From positions 2,916,501 through 2,980,500 of the forward strand of contig NZ_CP038267.1 of assembly GCF_004564375.1 (NCBI RefSeq): a stretch of 64,000 nt of DNA, read 5' to 3'. The DNA comes from Nocardioides euryhalodurans. Lineage in GTDB: Bacteria > Actinomycetota > Actinomycetes > Propionibacteriales > Nocardioidaceae. This document shows positions 8,762 through 18,027 of the stretch, one piece after another (position 1 is the stretch's first letter; each line of letters opens with the position of its first letter). A program made the translations under genes and the position numbers. The notes below the pieces were generated by a model. It had not been told where the DNA came from. It worked only from the letters and a program-made list of their open reading frames with translations, and did not search any database.

Positions 8762-9013
8762 GTGGCCCGTGTCGTCGTCGACGTCATGCCCAAGCCCGAG
8801 ATCCTCGACCCGCAGGGCAAGGCGGTGCACGGCGCCCTGCCCCGACTGGGGTTCACCGGGGTGACCGACGTACGCCAGGGCAAGCGGTTCGAGCTGGAGG
8901 TCGAGGGTGAGGCCAGCGAGGACGTCCTCGCCTCGGTGCGCGAGATGGCCGAGACGCTGCTCTCCAACCCCGTGATCGAGAACTACTCCGTCCGCGTCGA
9001 GGACGACGCATGA
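8762..9013 (+). CDS. purS: Phosphoribosylformylglycinamidine synthase, PurS subunit
   Basis: PurS is the small structural subunit that docks PurQ onto PurL so that ammonia can pass from glutaminase to synthetase in FGAM formation. The 83-residue protein matches the family from [19 protein letters not shown] at the N-terminus to [15 protein letters not shown] at the end. The start is GTG at 8762, preceded by AAGGAG about 8 bases upstream (8749-8754). Its stop overlaps the purQ start (ATGA), so purS and purQ are coupled. purL is separated from them by an opposite-strand gene. Confidence 0.95.
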   Translation: MARVVVDVMPKPEILDPQGKAVHGALPRLGFTGVTDVRQGKRFELEVEGEASEDVLASVREMAETLLSNPVIENYSVRVEDDA

Positions 9014-9678
9014 GGGTCGGGGTCGTCACCTTCCCCGGCTCCCTCGACGACGCCGACGCGCAGCGCGCGGTCCGGATCGGCGGCCACGACGCGGTCCCGC
9101 TCTGGCACGGCGACCACGACCTGCGCCAGGTCGACGCGGTGGTGCTGCCGGGCGGCTTCTCCTACGGCGACTACCTCCGTTGCGGTGCGATCAGCCGGTT
9201 CTCGCCGGTGATGGCCGAGGTCGTCGAGGCGGCCGGCCGCGGGTTGCCGGTGCTCGGCATCTGCAACGGCTTCCAGATCCTGTGCGAGTCCCACCTGCTG
9301 CCGGGTGCGCTGATCCGCAACGACCACCGCAAGTTCGTCTGTCGCGACCAGCGGCTGCGGATCGAGAACAACCGCACCCCCTGGACCTCGTCCTACGCCG
9401 AGGGCGCCGAGATCACGATCGTGCTGAAGAACGGAGAGGGCGGGTACGTCGCCGACCAGCCCACCCTCGACCGGCTGGAGGGCGAGGGTCGGGTCGTCGC
9501 CCGCTACCTCGACGACAACCCCAACGGCTCGCTGCGCGACATCGCCGGGGTCACCAACGAGCGGGGCAACGTCGTCGGCCTGATGCCCCACCCCGAGCAC
9601 GCCGTCGAGGAGCTCACCGGGTCCGGCGTCGACGGGCTGGGCTTCTTCACCTCGCTCGTGGTGGACGCCTTCGCCTGA
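9010..9678 (+). CDS. purQ: Phosphoribosylformylglycinamidine synthase, PurQ glutaminase subunit
   Basis: A 222-residue class I glutamine amidotransferase that supplies ammonia to PurL. The nucleophile elbow is LGICNGFQ with Cys85; the His/Glu of the triad are in [10 protein letters not shown] (His194, Glu196). The oxyanion strand [15 protein letters not shown] (residues 47-61) is typical for PurQ. The ATG lies in the purS stop (ATGA). A strong hairpin 43 bases after the stop probably ends the purS-purQ transcript. Confidence 0.96.
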   Translation: MRVGVVTFPGSLDDADAQRAVRIGGHDAVPLWHGDHDLRQVDAVVLPGGFSYGDYLRCGAISRFSPVMAEVVEAAGRGLPVLGICNGFQILCESHLLPGALIRNDHRKFVCRDQRLRIENNRTPWTSSYAEGAEITIVLKNGEGGYVADQPTLDRLEGEGRVVARYLDDNPNGSLRDIAGVTNERGNVVGLMPHPEHAVEELTGSGVDGLGFFTSLVVDAFA

Positions 9679-9720
9679 GCGCTCGGCCGCCGGCGTTACC
9701 CGGTCGGCCTGATGAACCAC

Positions 9721-9752
9721 GGGTTCGTGCCGCAGGCAACGGGCACGAACCC
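9721..9752. terminator. Hairpin between purQ and the convergent DUF1906 gene
   Basis: The sequence at 9721-9731 (GGGTTCGTGCC) pairs perfectly with 9742-9752 across a 10-base loop. It lies between the ends of two convergent genes, so it could serve both. There is no T-tract on either side, as is common for actinobacterial terminators. Confidence 0.6.
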
Positions 9753-9790
9753 CGAGACACGCGGACCAACCCCGGCCCCACGCCGCAGGG

Positions 9791-11140
9791 TCAGCGGGTC
9801 CCGCGACGCAGCGCCGTCCACGTCCGGGCGATCGCGATGCCGTTCGCGGTGTGGCCGACCCGTCCCTGCCACGCCTTGAGGGCGTTGCGGGTCGGGGTGG
9901 TGAAGCGGCCGGTGACCCGGACGCCCCTGCCGACCGTGGCGGCGTTGATTGCGCGCTGTAGCCGGCGTACGTCGTCACTGGCGGAGCCGACCTTGAGCAC
10001 CGGCCGCGAACCGGCCGCGATCAGGCCCATCCAGTGCCGGCGGGTCCAGGTCGTCGAGGTGGCGAAGCCGTGGTCGGCCTGCCAGCGTCCGGCGGCCGCC
10101 CGGGTCCGGGGGTTGTAGTCCCCGTGGAGCCGGCCGCGGTAGGCACCGGCCTCCTTGAGCAGGCACTGCAGTGCCTTCACCCGCGCCGTGTCGGACGTGC
10201 CCGGCGCCAGGGCGGGGTAGTCGCGGTGGTCGACGTCGACGCCGCCGCAGTGCGCGACCGGCCGGGTCCACGACCCGCGGCCCAGGTCGAGCCAGTTGCT
10301 GTCGATGTTGATCGTCACGCCGCCCCAGGTCTCCTGGTGGCCGCCGCGGTACTGCTTCATCCGGCCACCCGGCCGCCAGCCGTCGTCGCGGATGTAGTCG
10401 GTGCTGGTGTTGGCGCGACCGTCCCACCGCGCGATCCAGATCCGGTCCGGGAGCGTGAACTTGTCGGGGCGGTTGACCCGGGCGTCGTCGAGCATCTTGA
10501 TGCCGGACCCGGCGCTGGAGTAGACGCCCGAGACGTAGTCGAGCGCGTGCAGCCGCGTCGTCCACGCCGAGAGGAACGCCAGCGCGGACTCGCGGCAGCG
10601 GGTGTTGCCCAGGTCGAAGCCCTCGAGGTCGTACCAGAGCGTGCTGCGCTTGACGATGCCGAGCCGCTTCGCCTCGGCGACGCTCTCGTTGGCCCAGTGG
10701 CGCGCCTGCTTGCGGGCCCGCGGGTAGCCGTTGTTGGCGCCCGGCCGCGGGCTGATCACCTTGTCGTCGCTGTAGCGCGGGAAGCTCGGGTGGCAGGACG
10801 CCTGCGGGCCGAGGGTGATCGGCAGCAGCCGCCAGCCCTTGCGCAGCTGGGTGCCGACCCACTTCGGCGTCAGGTTGGGCTGGCTGCGACAGCCGCGGCT
10901 GTCGCCGGCGATGTAGATCCCGGCCGCCAGGAACGGCGAGCTCCGCAGCCACGCGTCCATCGCCGACTGGGAGGGCGCGAGGCACTGGTCGAAGCCGTGG
11001 CCGGTGAAGTTGCCCGGCGTCACCGGGTTGGCGGCGTACGCCGGGGGGCTGGTCGTGAGGGTGGCGGCGACGGTCGCGGCGACGGCGACGGCGGTGCCGA
11101 GGGTGCGCCGGATCCGGCGTCGGCGGGGGAGGGTCGTCAT
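9791..11140 (-). CDS. Secreted DUF1906 (glycoside hydrolase-like) protein with C-terminal peptidoglycan-binding repeats
   Basis: The 449-residue product starts at ATG 11140 with a twin-arginine-rich, then hydrophobic signal peptide and an AYA cleavage site near residue 36. The next about 220 residues match the DUF1906/Rv2525c-like TIM-barrel domain: GHGFDQCLAPSQSAMDAWL, YIAGDSRGC, STLWYDLEGFD, and RIWIARWDG..YIRDDGW. The C-terminal part has two PG-binding-like segments (DTARVKALQCLLKEAGAYRG and VLKVGSASDDVRRLQRAINA). Family knowledge suggests a cell-wall associated hydrolase-like function, unproven. It is inserted on the opposite strand between purQ and purL and reads towards purQ. The arginine-rich N-terminus (LPRRRRIRR) lacks the full Tat SRRxFLK form, so Sec or Tat export is open. 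Confidence 0.82.
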   Translation of the reverse strand: MTTLPRRRRIRRTLGTAVAVAATVAATLTTSPPAYAANPVTPGNFTGHGFDQCLAPSQSAMDAWLRSSPFLAAGIYIAGDSRGCRSQPNLTPKWVGTQLRKGWRLLPITLGPQASCHPSFPRYSDDKVISPRPGANNGYPRARKQARHWANESVAEAKRLGIVKRSTLWYDLEGFDLGNTRCRESALAFLSAWTTRLHALDYVSGVYSSAGSGIKMLDDARVNRPDKFTLPDRIWIARWDGRANTSTDYIRDDGWRPGGRMKQYRGGHQETWGGVTINIDSNWLDLGRGSWTRPVAHCGGVDVDHRDYPALAPGTSDTARVKALQCLLKEAGAYRGRLHGDYNPRTRAAAGRWQADHGFATSTTWTRRHWMGLIAAGSRPVLKVGSASDDVRRLQRAINAATVGRGVRVTGRFTTPTRNALKAWQGRVGHTANGIAIARTWTALRRGTR

Positions 11141-11315
11141 GGCTGCAGCGCTCCAGCGGTCGGGGGAAGACACGTCACCGTAAACCCACCAGTCACACCC
11201 GCCACAGGGGTTTCGGCGAACTACACAGCAGTAGTTCTCGCAGGCCCGTGTGTGCGACCGGTCGCCGGGCGGACCGGCCGGCAGCCGCAGGGCACGCCGC
11301 CGGTAGATTGTCGCC

Positions 11316-13565
11316 GTGCTCGACACCGTCTCCCACGCCGCCCAGGACGCCGACCACGAGCAGCCGTGGGCCGAGCTCGGGCTCAAGTCCGACGAGTACG
11401 CGCGGATCCGCGAGATCCTCGGCCGGCGGCCGACCAGCAGCGAGCTGGCGATGTACTCGGTGATGTGGAGCGAGCACTGCTCCTACAAGTCCTCGAAGGT
11501 CCACCTCAAGCAGTTCGGTGAGATCCCGCAGGAGACGCCGGTCGGCAAGATGCTGGCCGGCATCGGCGAGAACGCCGGCGTCATCGACATCGGCCAGGGC
11601 TACGCGGTCACCTTCAAGATCGAGAGCCACAACCACCCGTCCTACGTCGAGCCCTACCAGGGTGCGGCCACGGGGGTCGGCGGCATCGTCCGCGACATCC
11701 TCGCGATGGGGGCCCGACCGGTCGCGGTCATGGACCCGCTGCGCTTCGGGCCGCTCGACGCCGACGACACCCACCGGGTGCTTCCCGGGATCGTGGCCGG
11801 TGTCGGTGGCTACGGCAACTGCCTCGGCCTACCCAACATCGGCGGCGAGGCCGTCTTCGACGAGTCCTACGTCGGCAACCCGCTGGTCAACGCCCTGTGC
11901 GTCGGGGTGCTGCGCCACGAGGACCTCCACCTCGCCAAGGCGGCCGGCACGGGCAACCGGGTGATCCTCTACGGCGCGCGCACCGGCGGCGACGGTATCG
12001 GCGGCGTCTCGGTGCTCGCCAGCGAGACCTTCGACGAGGGCGGGCCGGCCAAGCGGCCCAGCGTCCAGGTCGGCGACCCGTTCATGGAGAAGCTGCTCAT
12101 CGAGTGCACCCTCGAGCTGTTCGCGGCCGGCGTCGTGACGGGCATCCAGGACCTCGGCGGCGCCGGCCTGTCGTGCGCGACCTCCGAGCTCGCCAGCGCC
12201 GGCGACGGCGGCATGCACGTCGACCTCGACCTGGTCCCGCTGCGCGACTCCACGCTCGCTCCCGAGGAGATCCTCATGAGCGAGTCGCAGGAGCGGATGA
12301 TGGCGGTCGTCGAGCCCGCCGACGTCGCACGGTTCCTCGAGATCTGCGCCAAGTGGGACGTCGAGGCGACCGACATCGGTGAGGTCACCGACACCGGCCG
12401 GCTGCAGATCGACTGGCACGGCGAGCAGGTCGTCGACGTCCCGCCGCGCTCGGTGGCCCACGACGGACCGACGTACCACCGCCCCTTCGAGCGCCCGGAG
12501 AGCCAGGACGCGCTCCAGGCCGACCGGGCCGAGGACCTGCCGCGACCCAGCGGCGGCGACGAGCTGCGCGCGACGCTGCTGCGCCTCCTCGCCAGCCCGA
12601 ACCTCTGCGACAAGTCGTGGATCACCGACCAGTACGACCGCTACGTCCGCGGCAACACCGTGCTCGCGCAACCGAGCGACAGCGGCATGGTCCGCGTCGA
12701 CGAGGAGACCAACCTCGGGGTCGCCGTCGCGACCGACTGCAACGGCCGCTTCGCGCGCCTCGACCCGTACGCCGGGGCGCAGCTCGCCCTCGTCGAGAGC
12801 TACCGCAACGTCGCGACCGGTGGTGCCCGGCCGCTCGCGGTCAGCGACTGCCTCAACTTCGGCTCGCCCGAGGACCCCGCCGTGATGTGGCAGTTCGCCG
12901 AGGCGTGCCGGGGACTCAAGGACGCCTGCGTCGAGCTCGGCATCCCGGTGACCGGCGGCAACGTCAGCCTCTACAACCAGACCGGCACCACCGCGATCCT
13001 GCCGACGCCGGTCGTGGCAGTGCTGGGCGTGATCGAGGACGTCACCCGTCGGACGCCGACCGGCTTCCGCGAGGCCGGCCACGAGATCGTGCTGCTGGGC
13101 GAGACCCGCGCGGAGCTGTCGGGCTCGGAGTGGGCGCACGTGGTGCACGGACACCTCGGGGGACTCCCGCCCCAGGTCGACCTGCGCGCGGAGAAGGTCC
13201 TCGCCACGCTGCTCACCGACGCCGGCCGCGCCGGGCAGCTGAGCTCCGCCCACGACCTCTCCGACGGCGGGCTGGCGCAGGCGCTGGCCGAGTCGGTCCT
13301 GCAGGCAGGGATCGGCGCCCACGTCGAGCTCGAGGGCGACGCCTTCGTCGCGCTCTTCTCCGAGTCGGCCGCCCGCGCGGTCGTCACCGTCGCCCCCGAC
13401 GCACTGCAACAGCTGCTGACGATGGCCGAGGCGCTGGGTGTCCCGGCCACGCGGATCGGGACCACCGGTGGCGACGCCCTGGTCGTCGAGGGTCAGCTCG
13501 GGATCACGGTCGAGGAGCTGCGGGACGCCTGGACCGCCACGCTGCCCGAGGCGCTCGGTCACTAG
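11316..13565 (+). CDS. purL: Phosphoribosylformylglycinamidine synthase, PurL large subunit
   Basis: PurL converts FGAR to FGAM with ATP and ammonia delivered by PurQ. At 749 residues it is the small PurL form that needs PurS and PurQ, both present upstream. Hallmarks: [16 protein letters not shown] (residues 46-61), [20 protein letters not shown] around residue 103, [16 protein letters not shown] around residue 275, [10 protein letters not shown] around 317, and [13 protein letters not shown] in the second half. The start is GTG at 11316. The next gene begins four bases after the stop. Confidence 0.96.
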   Translation: MLDTVSHAAQDADHEQPWAELGLKSDEYARIREILGRRPTSSELAMYSVMWSEHCSYKSSKVHLKQFGEIPQETPVGKMLAGIGENAGVIDIGQGYAVTFKIESHNHPSYVEPYQGAATGVGGIVRDILAMGARPVAVMDPLRFGPLDADDTHRVLPGIVAGVGGYGNCLGLPNIGGEAVFDESYVGNPLVNALCVGVLRHEDLHLAKAAGTGNRVILYGARTGGDGIGGVSVLASETFDEGGPAKRPSVQVGDPFMEKLLIECTLELFAAGVVTGIQDLGGAGLSCATSELASAGDGGMHVDLDLVPLRDSTLAPEEILMSESQERMMAVVEPADVARFLEICAKWDVEATDIGEVTDTGRLQIDWHGEQVVDVPPRSVAHDGPTYHRPFERPESQDALQADRAEDLPRPSGGDELRATLLRLLASPNLCDKSWITDQYDRYVRGNTVLAQPSDSGMVRVDEETNLGVAVATDCNGRFARLDPYAGAQLALVESYRNVATGGARPLAVSDCLNFGSPEDPAVMWQFAEACRGLKDACVELGIPVTGGNVSLYNQTGTTAILPTPVVAVLGVIEDVTRRTPTGFREAGHEIVLLGETRAELSGSEWAHVVHGHLGGLPPQVDLRAEKVLATLLTDAGRAGQLSSAHDLSDGGLAQALAESVLQAGIGAHVELEGDAFVALFSESAARAVVTVAPDALQQLLTMAEALGVPATRIGTTGGDALVVEGQLGITVEELRDAWTATLPEALGH

Positions 13566-13568
13566 GGC

Positions 13569-14381
13569 GTGCCGCCGTCCCCGAGACTCGGACGCCGTGC
13601 CCTGCTCGGGGTGTCGGCGGCGACCCTGCTCGCCGGCTGCGGCGAGGATGACGCCATGAGCCCGCCCTCCGGCACCCGCACCCTCCGCTACGGGGAGGAC
13701 CCCAGCCAGCTCGGCGAGCTGACGCTCCCCGGGGGGACGCCCCGCGGGGTGGTGGTCGTGGTCCACGGTGGCTTCTGGAAGTCGGCGTACGACCTGTCGC
13801 TGGGTCGTCCGCTCGCCGCCAGCCTGGTCGAGGAGGGCTGGGCCGCGTGGAACCTGGAGTACCGGCGCGTGGGGAACGGCGGCGGGACCCCCCAGACCTT
13901 CGACGACGTCGCCGCCGGGATCGACCGCCTGGCCGGGGTCGACGGACTCGACACCTCGGTCGTGCTGACGCTCGGCCACTCCGCGGGCGGCCACCTCGCC
14001 ACCTGGGCCGCCGGCCGCCGGGACGCTCGGGTGCCGGTCACCGGCGTCGTCTCGCAGGCCGGGGTGCTCGACCTGGTGCGGGCCGACGAGCAGTCGCTCG
14101 GTGGGGGCGCCGTGGCGGCCCTGCTCGGCCACCCGGCCGGGCCCGGCGACGCGGCGTACGACCCCGCCCAGCAGGTGCCGCTCGACGTCCCCGTCCGGTG
14201 CGTCCACGGCCGCGACGACGACATCGTCCCCCTCGAGCAGTCACAGCGGTACGTCGACGCGGCGACCGCGGCCGGCGCCGACGCGACCCTCACCGAGGTC
14301 GACGGCGACCACTTCGTCGTCATCGATCCCGGTTCCGACTCCTGGCGCGTGCAGCTCGACCTGCTCGACGGGCTCGGCTGA
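13569..14381 (+). CDS. Lipoprotein alpha/beta hydrolase (esterase-like)
   Basis: A 270-residue predicted lipoprotein: LGRRALLGVSAATLLAGC places the lipidated Cys at residue 24, with twin arginines before the hydrophobic stretch. The mature domain is an alpha/beta hydrolase with oxyanion-hole motif HGGFW (residues 66-70), nucleophile elbow GHSAG (Ser138), an acidic residue in HGRDDDIVP (216-218) and a catalytic His in DGDHF (His248). Resemblance to the esterase/lipase and kynurenine formamidase-like group suggests hydrolysis of an ester or amide outside the membrane. The GTG start lies four bases after purL, so co-transcription is likely although no purine role is evident. The 3' end overlaps the convergent MFS gene by about 141 bases. 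Confidence 0.8.
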   Translation: MPPSPRLGRRALLGVSAATLLAGCGEDDAMSPPSGTRTLRYGEDPSQLGELTLPGGTPRGVVVVVHGGFWKSAYDLSLGRPLAASLVEEGWAAWNLEYRRVGNGGGTPQTFDDVAAGIDRLAGVDGLDTSVVLTLGHSAGGHLATWAAGRRDARVPVTGVVSQAGVLDLVRADEQSLGGGAVAALLGHPAGPGDAAYDPAQQVPLDVPVRCVHGRDDDIVPLEQSQRYVDAATAAGADATLTEVDGDHFVVIDPGSDSWRVQLDLLDGLG

Positions 14382-15608
14382 CGCCGCGGAGCCCGGCCAG
14401 TCGCGCGGCCGCGGCACCGAACGCACCGAGCGGGACAGGGTCGGGACCAGCGCCGCCAGCGCCGCCGCGACGAGCAGCCCGACGGTCGCGGCCTCCCCGC
14501 CGAACGTCTCGAGCAGCCAGCCGCCGAGCAGCGGCGCGAACGGGATCGTGGTGAAGCCGAGGAACTGGGACGACGACGCGATCCGTCCCTGCAGCGCGTC
14601 GGGGGTGATGGCGACGCGGTAGGACTGGGCGCCGGCATTGCCTGCCGGGTTGAGCAGCAGCCCGACGAACAGCATCGACCCCACCAGCCAGGGCGAGGAC
14701 CAGAAGACCAGCGGGACCAGCAGCGGGACCCAGACCCAGGCGACGGCCATCGTGAGGTGTCCGGTGCGTACCCGGTCGATGACGAAGGGCGCGATCAGCG
14801 CCCCGATCACGCCGCCGGCACCGGCCAGCGCCTCGACCACCCCGATCGTCGTCGACGGGACGCCCTGCTCGACCAGCCGCACGACGGCGACGAAGAAGAC
14901 TGCGTTCACGACCAGGTTGCACGCGGCCGAGAAGGCGGCCGTCGCCCGGAAGTAGGGCCGCGCGAGCAGGTAGCGCAGGCCCTCGACGAGCTCGCGGGTC
15001 GGACGGGCCCGCTCCCTGGGGACCGGTGAGAGGTCGGTCTCGACGCGCGCGACGGTCACGAACGAGATCGCGAAGGTCACCGCGTCGACCAGGAAGGGCA
15101 TCGGCCGGCCGACGGCGTAGAGCAGGCCGCCGAGCGGCCCGCCGAGCAGGGCCGCGACGTGGTGGCGAGCCTGGTTCTGGCTGATCGCGGTCGGCAGCTC
15201 CTCGCGGGTGACGACGCTGCGGACGGCGGAGAGCTCGGTGGGCATGTAGAAGCCGGCCACCGCGCCGGTGCCCAGGGCCACGACCACCAGGTGCGGCAGG
15301 GTCAGGGCGCCGGCGAGCCCGGCCACCGCCAGCGACCCCGACAGCACCAGGCCGACGGCGCTGGCCGCCAGCAGCAGCGTGCGCCGGTCGACCTGGTCGG
15401 CGACCACGCCGGCCGGAAGCAGGACCAGCGCGATGCCGAGGGTGTACGCCGCGACCGGCAGCCCGGCCATCAGGGCGGAGCCGGTCAGGGCGTACCCGAG
15501 CAGGGGGAAGACGAACAGGCTCGCGCCGGTGCCGAGCTGGCTGACCGCCTCGCCCACCCACAACCGGGTGAAGTCTCGGTTGCGGGCGAGGGACCGGAAG
15601 CTGCTCAT
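14241..15608 (-). CDS. MFS transporter (MFS_3/enterobactin-exporter-like)
   Basis: A membrane protein of about 455 residues with a 12-TM MFS pattern: FRSLARNRDFTRLWVGEAVS at the N-terminus, PAGVVADQVDRRTLLLAASA as the motif A loop around residues 60-79, and LLLNPAGNAGAQSYRVAITP in the second half. Such transporters export drugs, siderophores or peptides. The start ATG 15608 is favoured over an in-frame one at 15659, which would lie inside the operator. It is divergent from an ArsR-type regulator, a layout typical of a regulated efflux pump. The last about 50 residues lie antisense to the hydrolase gene and look non-membrane and low in conservation; a frame-shift extending the protein cannot be excluded. 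Confidence 0.82.
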   Translation of the reverse strand: MSSFRSLARNRDFTRLWVGEAVSQLGTGASLFVFPLLGYALTGSALMAGLPVAAYTLGIALVLLPAGVVADQVDRRTLLLAASAVGLVLSGSLAVAGLAGALTLPHLVVVALGTGAVAGFYMPTELSAVRSVVTREELPTAISQNQARHHVAALLGGPLGGLLYAVGRPMPFLVDAVTFAISFVTVARVETDLSPVPRERARPTRELVEGLRYLLARPYFRATAAFSAACNLVVNAVFFVAVVRLVEQGVPSTTIGVVEALAGAGGVIGALIAPFVIDRVRTGHLTMAVAWVWVPLLVPLVFWSSPWLVGSMLFVGLLLNPAGNAGAQSYRVAITPDALQGRIASSSQFLGFTTIPFAPLLGGWLLETFGGEAATVGLLVAAALAALVPTLSRSVRSVPRPRDWPGSAASAEPVEQVELHAPGVGTGIDDDEVVAVDLGEGRVGAGRGRRVDVPL

Positions 15609-15623
15609 GGCACCCAACCGTAG

Positions 15624-15673
15624 ATCCGCACCACTACTTGCGCAAGTACTCTTGCGCAACTAGTGCTGCGGAT
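15624..15673. promoter_or_regulatory. 50-bp nested dyad between MFS and ArsR-type genes (candidate operator)
   Basis: Two copies of TTGCGCAA (15638-15645 and 15652-15659) lie in a near-perfect palindrome at 15632-15665 bounded by CACTA/TAGTG. Outer arms ATCCGCA (15624-15630) and TGCGGAT (15667-15673) share the same centre, 15648.5. The two half-dyads are 14 bases apart centre to centre. The site covers the whole divergent promoter gap of 77 bases, as expected for autoregulation by the adjacent winged-helix repressor with control of the transporter. Confidence 0.75.
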
Positions 15674-15685
15674 AGGGTGGGCGGC

Positions 15686-16252
15686 ATGTCCCGCCCGATC
15701 CACGACCCGACGGTCCTGCGTGCCATCGCCCACCCACTGCGCAACCGGATCATGGGGGAGCTGAGTGCACAGGGGCCGCTGCGCGCCGCCGACCTGTCGC
15801 GCGAGCTCGGCGTCCCGGCCAACCAGGCGTCCTTCCACCTGCGCCAGCTCGCCAAGTACGGCCTGGTCGAGGAGGCGGTCGGCGAGGGTCGCGACCGTCG
15901 CGATCGCGTGTGGCGGCTGGTCGACGAGTCGGGGGTGACCCTGGACCTTGGCGAGCTGGAGAAGCAGCCCGGTGGCCGGGCCGCGGCCGCGGTCTTCCGG
16001 TCGCAGGCGTCGGCCTGGGCGCACGAGCTGGTCGACGCGGCCTACGCGGGCGAGCGCGCGCCGGACGACCACCGCTCGATCAGCGACGTGACGGTGCGGC
16101 TGAGCAAGGACGAGGCGCGCGAGCTCTCGGCGGAGCTCGCGGCGCTGATGGACGCGTGGACCAGGCGCACCCGCGGCCGCGACCCCGAGCGGCGGACCTA
16201 CTCGTTCCTCGCAGTGCTCCAGCCCCACCCCGGTGGCAGCGCCTCCGACTGA
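15686..16252 (+). CDS. ArsR-type winged-helix transcriptional regulator
   Basis: A 188-residue protein with an N-terminal ArsR/HTH_20 domain: IHDPTVLRAIAHPLRNRIMG followed by the recognition helix region ANQASFHLRQLAKYGLVEEA and a wing (GRDRRDRVWRL). The C-terminal about 90 residues are helical and resemble the effector/dimerisation part of actinobacterial HTH_20 repressors. No metal-binding CxC motif is present, so metal sensing is unlikely. ATG 15686 was chosen because an in-frame upstream ATG at 15638 lies within the dyad. It probably represses itself and the divergent MFS pump through the 50-bp palindrome. Confidence 0.85.
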   Translation: MSRPIHDPTVLRAIAHPLRNRIMGELSAQGPLRAADLSRELGVPANQASFHLRQLAKYGLVEEAVGEGRDRRDRVWRLVDESGVTLDLGELEKQPGGRAAAAVFRSQASAWAHELVDAAYAGERAPDDHRSISDVTVRLSKDEARELSAELAALMDAWTRRTRGRDPERRTYSFLAVLQPHPGGSASD

Positions 16253-16266
16253 CGGGTCGGGACGTG

Positions 16267-16305
16267 CGACGCCCCCGGGAGCGGCGTGCACTCCCGGGGG
16301 CGTCG
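16267..16305. terminator. Perfect 15-bp hairpin terminator, bidirectional
   Basis: Bases 16267-16281 pair perfectly with 16291-16305 (CGACGCCCCCGGGAG and its complement) around a 9-base loop. The hairpin lies 14 bases after the ArsR gene and 14 bases after the convergent M28 peptidase gene on the other strand, so it can serve both. Confidence 0.8.
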
Positions 16306-16319
16306 TGGTCAGACCTCGA

Positions 16320-17897
16320 TCAGCGGGCGGCCTTCGGCGCGCCGTGGTGGTGGTCGGTGGCCTTCGACCGGGCAGGCGCCGGCGGCACCTCGTGACCGGT
16401 CCGGTCGCCGTTGACCGTGCGGGTCGACCGGGCGTACTTGGTCACCGAGTGCATGATCGCGGCGGTGTTGGCCTTCAGCGCGGCCCGGCTGACGTTGCCG
16501 AGGTCGTCGCACGCCTGGTGGTAGCAGGAGTCGTACGCCTCGCCGGCGGTGCCGCCGAACAGCTCGGCCTCCTCCTCGGACTTCACGCCCTCCGCACCGG
16601 TGAACAGGCCGCCGGCCGGGACGTTGAGGGCGATGAACGGGCCGTAGTCGCTGCGGCCGCTGAAGGCCGTCTCGACCGAGCCGGTGCCGATCTTGTCGAA
16701 GAACCGGGCGTACATCTTCTCGATCGCGGCCGAGCCCTCGGGAGCGGTCGCGGACTCCTCCGGCGGGAAGGCGTCGTTGTTGCCGTCGTACACGCCGAGC
16801 ATGTAGTTCGGCGAGCCCACCATGTCGAAGTTGAGGTAGAGCGCGATGTTCTGGAACTTGCCGGGCTGGTTCTCCGCCATCTCGGCGACGTAGTGCTCCG
16901 AGCCGAGCAGGCCGTTCTCCTCGGCGCCCCACCAGGCGAAGCGGACCTTGTTGTTGGGGGTGCGCTTCATGTCGGCGACCGCCTCGGCGGTCTCGAGCAG
17001 CGCGGCGCTGCCGGAACCGTTGTCGTTGATGCCGTTGCCGCCGACGACGCTGTCGAGGTGGGCACCGGCCATGACGACGTTCTGGCGCGAGCCGCGGGTC
17101 TCGGCGGTGACGTTCCAGGTGGTGGCGATCTCGGACTGGGTGTCGGTCACGACGTGCGCGATCGTGCCGTCGGCGTCGAGCGCCTGGCCGTCGGCGAAGC
17201 TCACGCCGATGACCGGGAGGCCCACCGGGCCGCCGAGGGTGACGTTCTCGAGCAGCACGGAACGCTCGGGAGTGTTGCCCTGGTTCATCACGATGACGGC
17301 CACGGCGCCGGCCTCGAGGGCGTTGGTCGCCTTCTCGCCGAACGTGCAGACGCCGCGCTGGACGAGCGCGATGTTGCCGGCGGTGAAGCCCGCGAAGTCG
17401 GCGTCCTCGCAGCCGCTGGTGGAGTCGGCAGGGGTGACGAGCGCCAGGTCGACGCCCTCGACGGGTGCGGTGATGTCGCCGGCGCCGCTGTACTCGAGGG
17501 TGGAGAAGTCGACGCCCTCCTCGAAGGTGCGCGGGGTGGGGGCGGTCACCTCGAAGCTCGAGGGACCGAGCTGCTGGAAGAACGGGAAGTCGAACTCCTG
17601 CACCTGCGGCCGGTAGCCCGCGCGGGAGAGTCGCTTGACGACGTAGTCGCGGCTGGCCTCGTAGCCGGGCGTCCCGCTGGCGCGACCGCCGTGGCGGTCG
17701 CCGATCTCCTCGAGCTCGATCAGGTGGTCCATCACGCCGCGGACGGAGCCGTTGGCCTCGTGGCGTGCGGTGGGGCGTCCGGCTGCGTCGTCGTCGGCCG
17801 AGGCCGGGACGACGGTGGCGGCGGCCGCGATCAGCGCGGCCGTGCCGAGGAGAGCTGCGCCGCTGGTCAAGCGCGCGCGAGTGTGGTTCCGATTCAC
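16320..17897 (-). CDS. Secreted M28-family zinc aminopeptidase with PA domain
   Basis: A 525-residue exported peptidase. The signal peptide covers about 35 residues (basic start, long Ala-rich core, PASA). A protease-associated domain follows around residues 150-265 (GNIALVQRGVCTFGEKATNA). The di-zinc catalytic domain shows the M28 ligands: His and Asp in AGAHLDSV, Asp in GINDNGSG, catalytic Glu in WGAEENGLLGS, Asp in LNFDMVGS, and the last His in YHQACDDLG. The architecture is that of Streptomyces-type aminopeptidase S/Y. It probably releases N-terminal amino acids from peptides outside the cell. The C-terminus is His/Lys rich and not part of the fold. Confidence 0.92.
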   Translation of the reverse strand: MNRNHTRARLTSGAALLGTAALIAAAATVVPASADDDAAGRPTARHEANGSVRGVMDHLIELEEIGDRHGGRASGTPGYEASRDYVVKRLSRAGYRPQVQEFDFPFFQQLGPSSFEVTAPTPRTFEEGVDFSTLEYSGAGDITAPVEGVDLALVTPADSTSGCEDADFAGFTAGNIALVQRGVCTFGEKATNALEAGAVAVIVMNQGNTPERSVLLENVTLGGPVGLPVIGVSFADGQALDADGTIAHVVTDTQSEIATTWNVTAETRGSRQNVVMAGAHLDSVVGGNGINDNGSGSAALLETAEAVADMKRTPNNKVRFAWWGAEENGLLGSEHYVAEMAENQPGKFQNIALYLNFDMVGSPNYMLGVYDGNNDAFPPEESATAPEGSAAIEKMYARFFDKIGTGSVETAFSGRSDYGPFIALNVPAGGLFTGAEGVKSEEEAELFGGTAGEAYDSCYHQACDDLGNVSRAALKANTAAIMHSVTKYARSTRTVNGDRTGHEVPPAPARSKATDHHHGAPKAAR

Positions 17898-18027
17898 AGG
17901 GGTCCTCCGAAGACTCCGAGCAGTGTCCGACCCGGGTCGGGTCGGTAGCAGCAGAACCTAGGCCCCTGTGACCTCCCGCACAGCGAGCGACGCGCCGGGA
18001 GCCCTCCCGCCGTTCTAGGCTCGTCGC

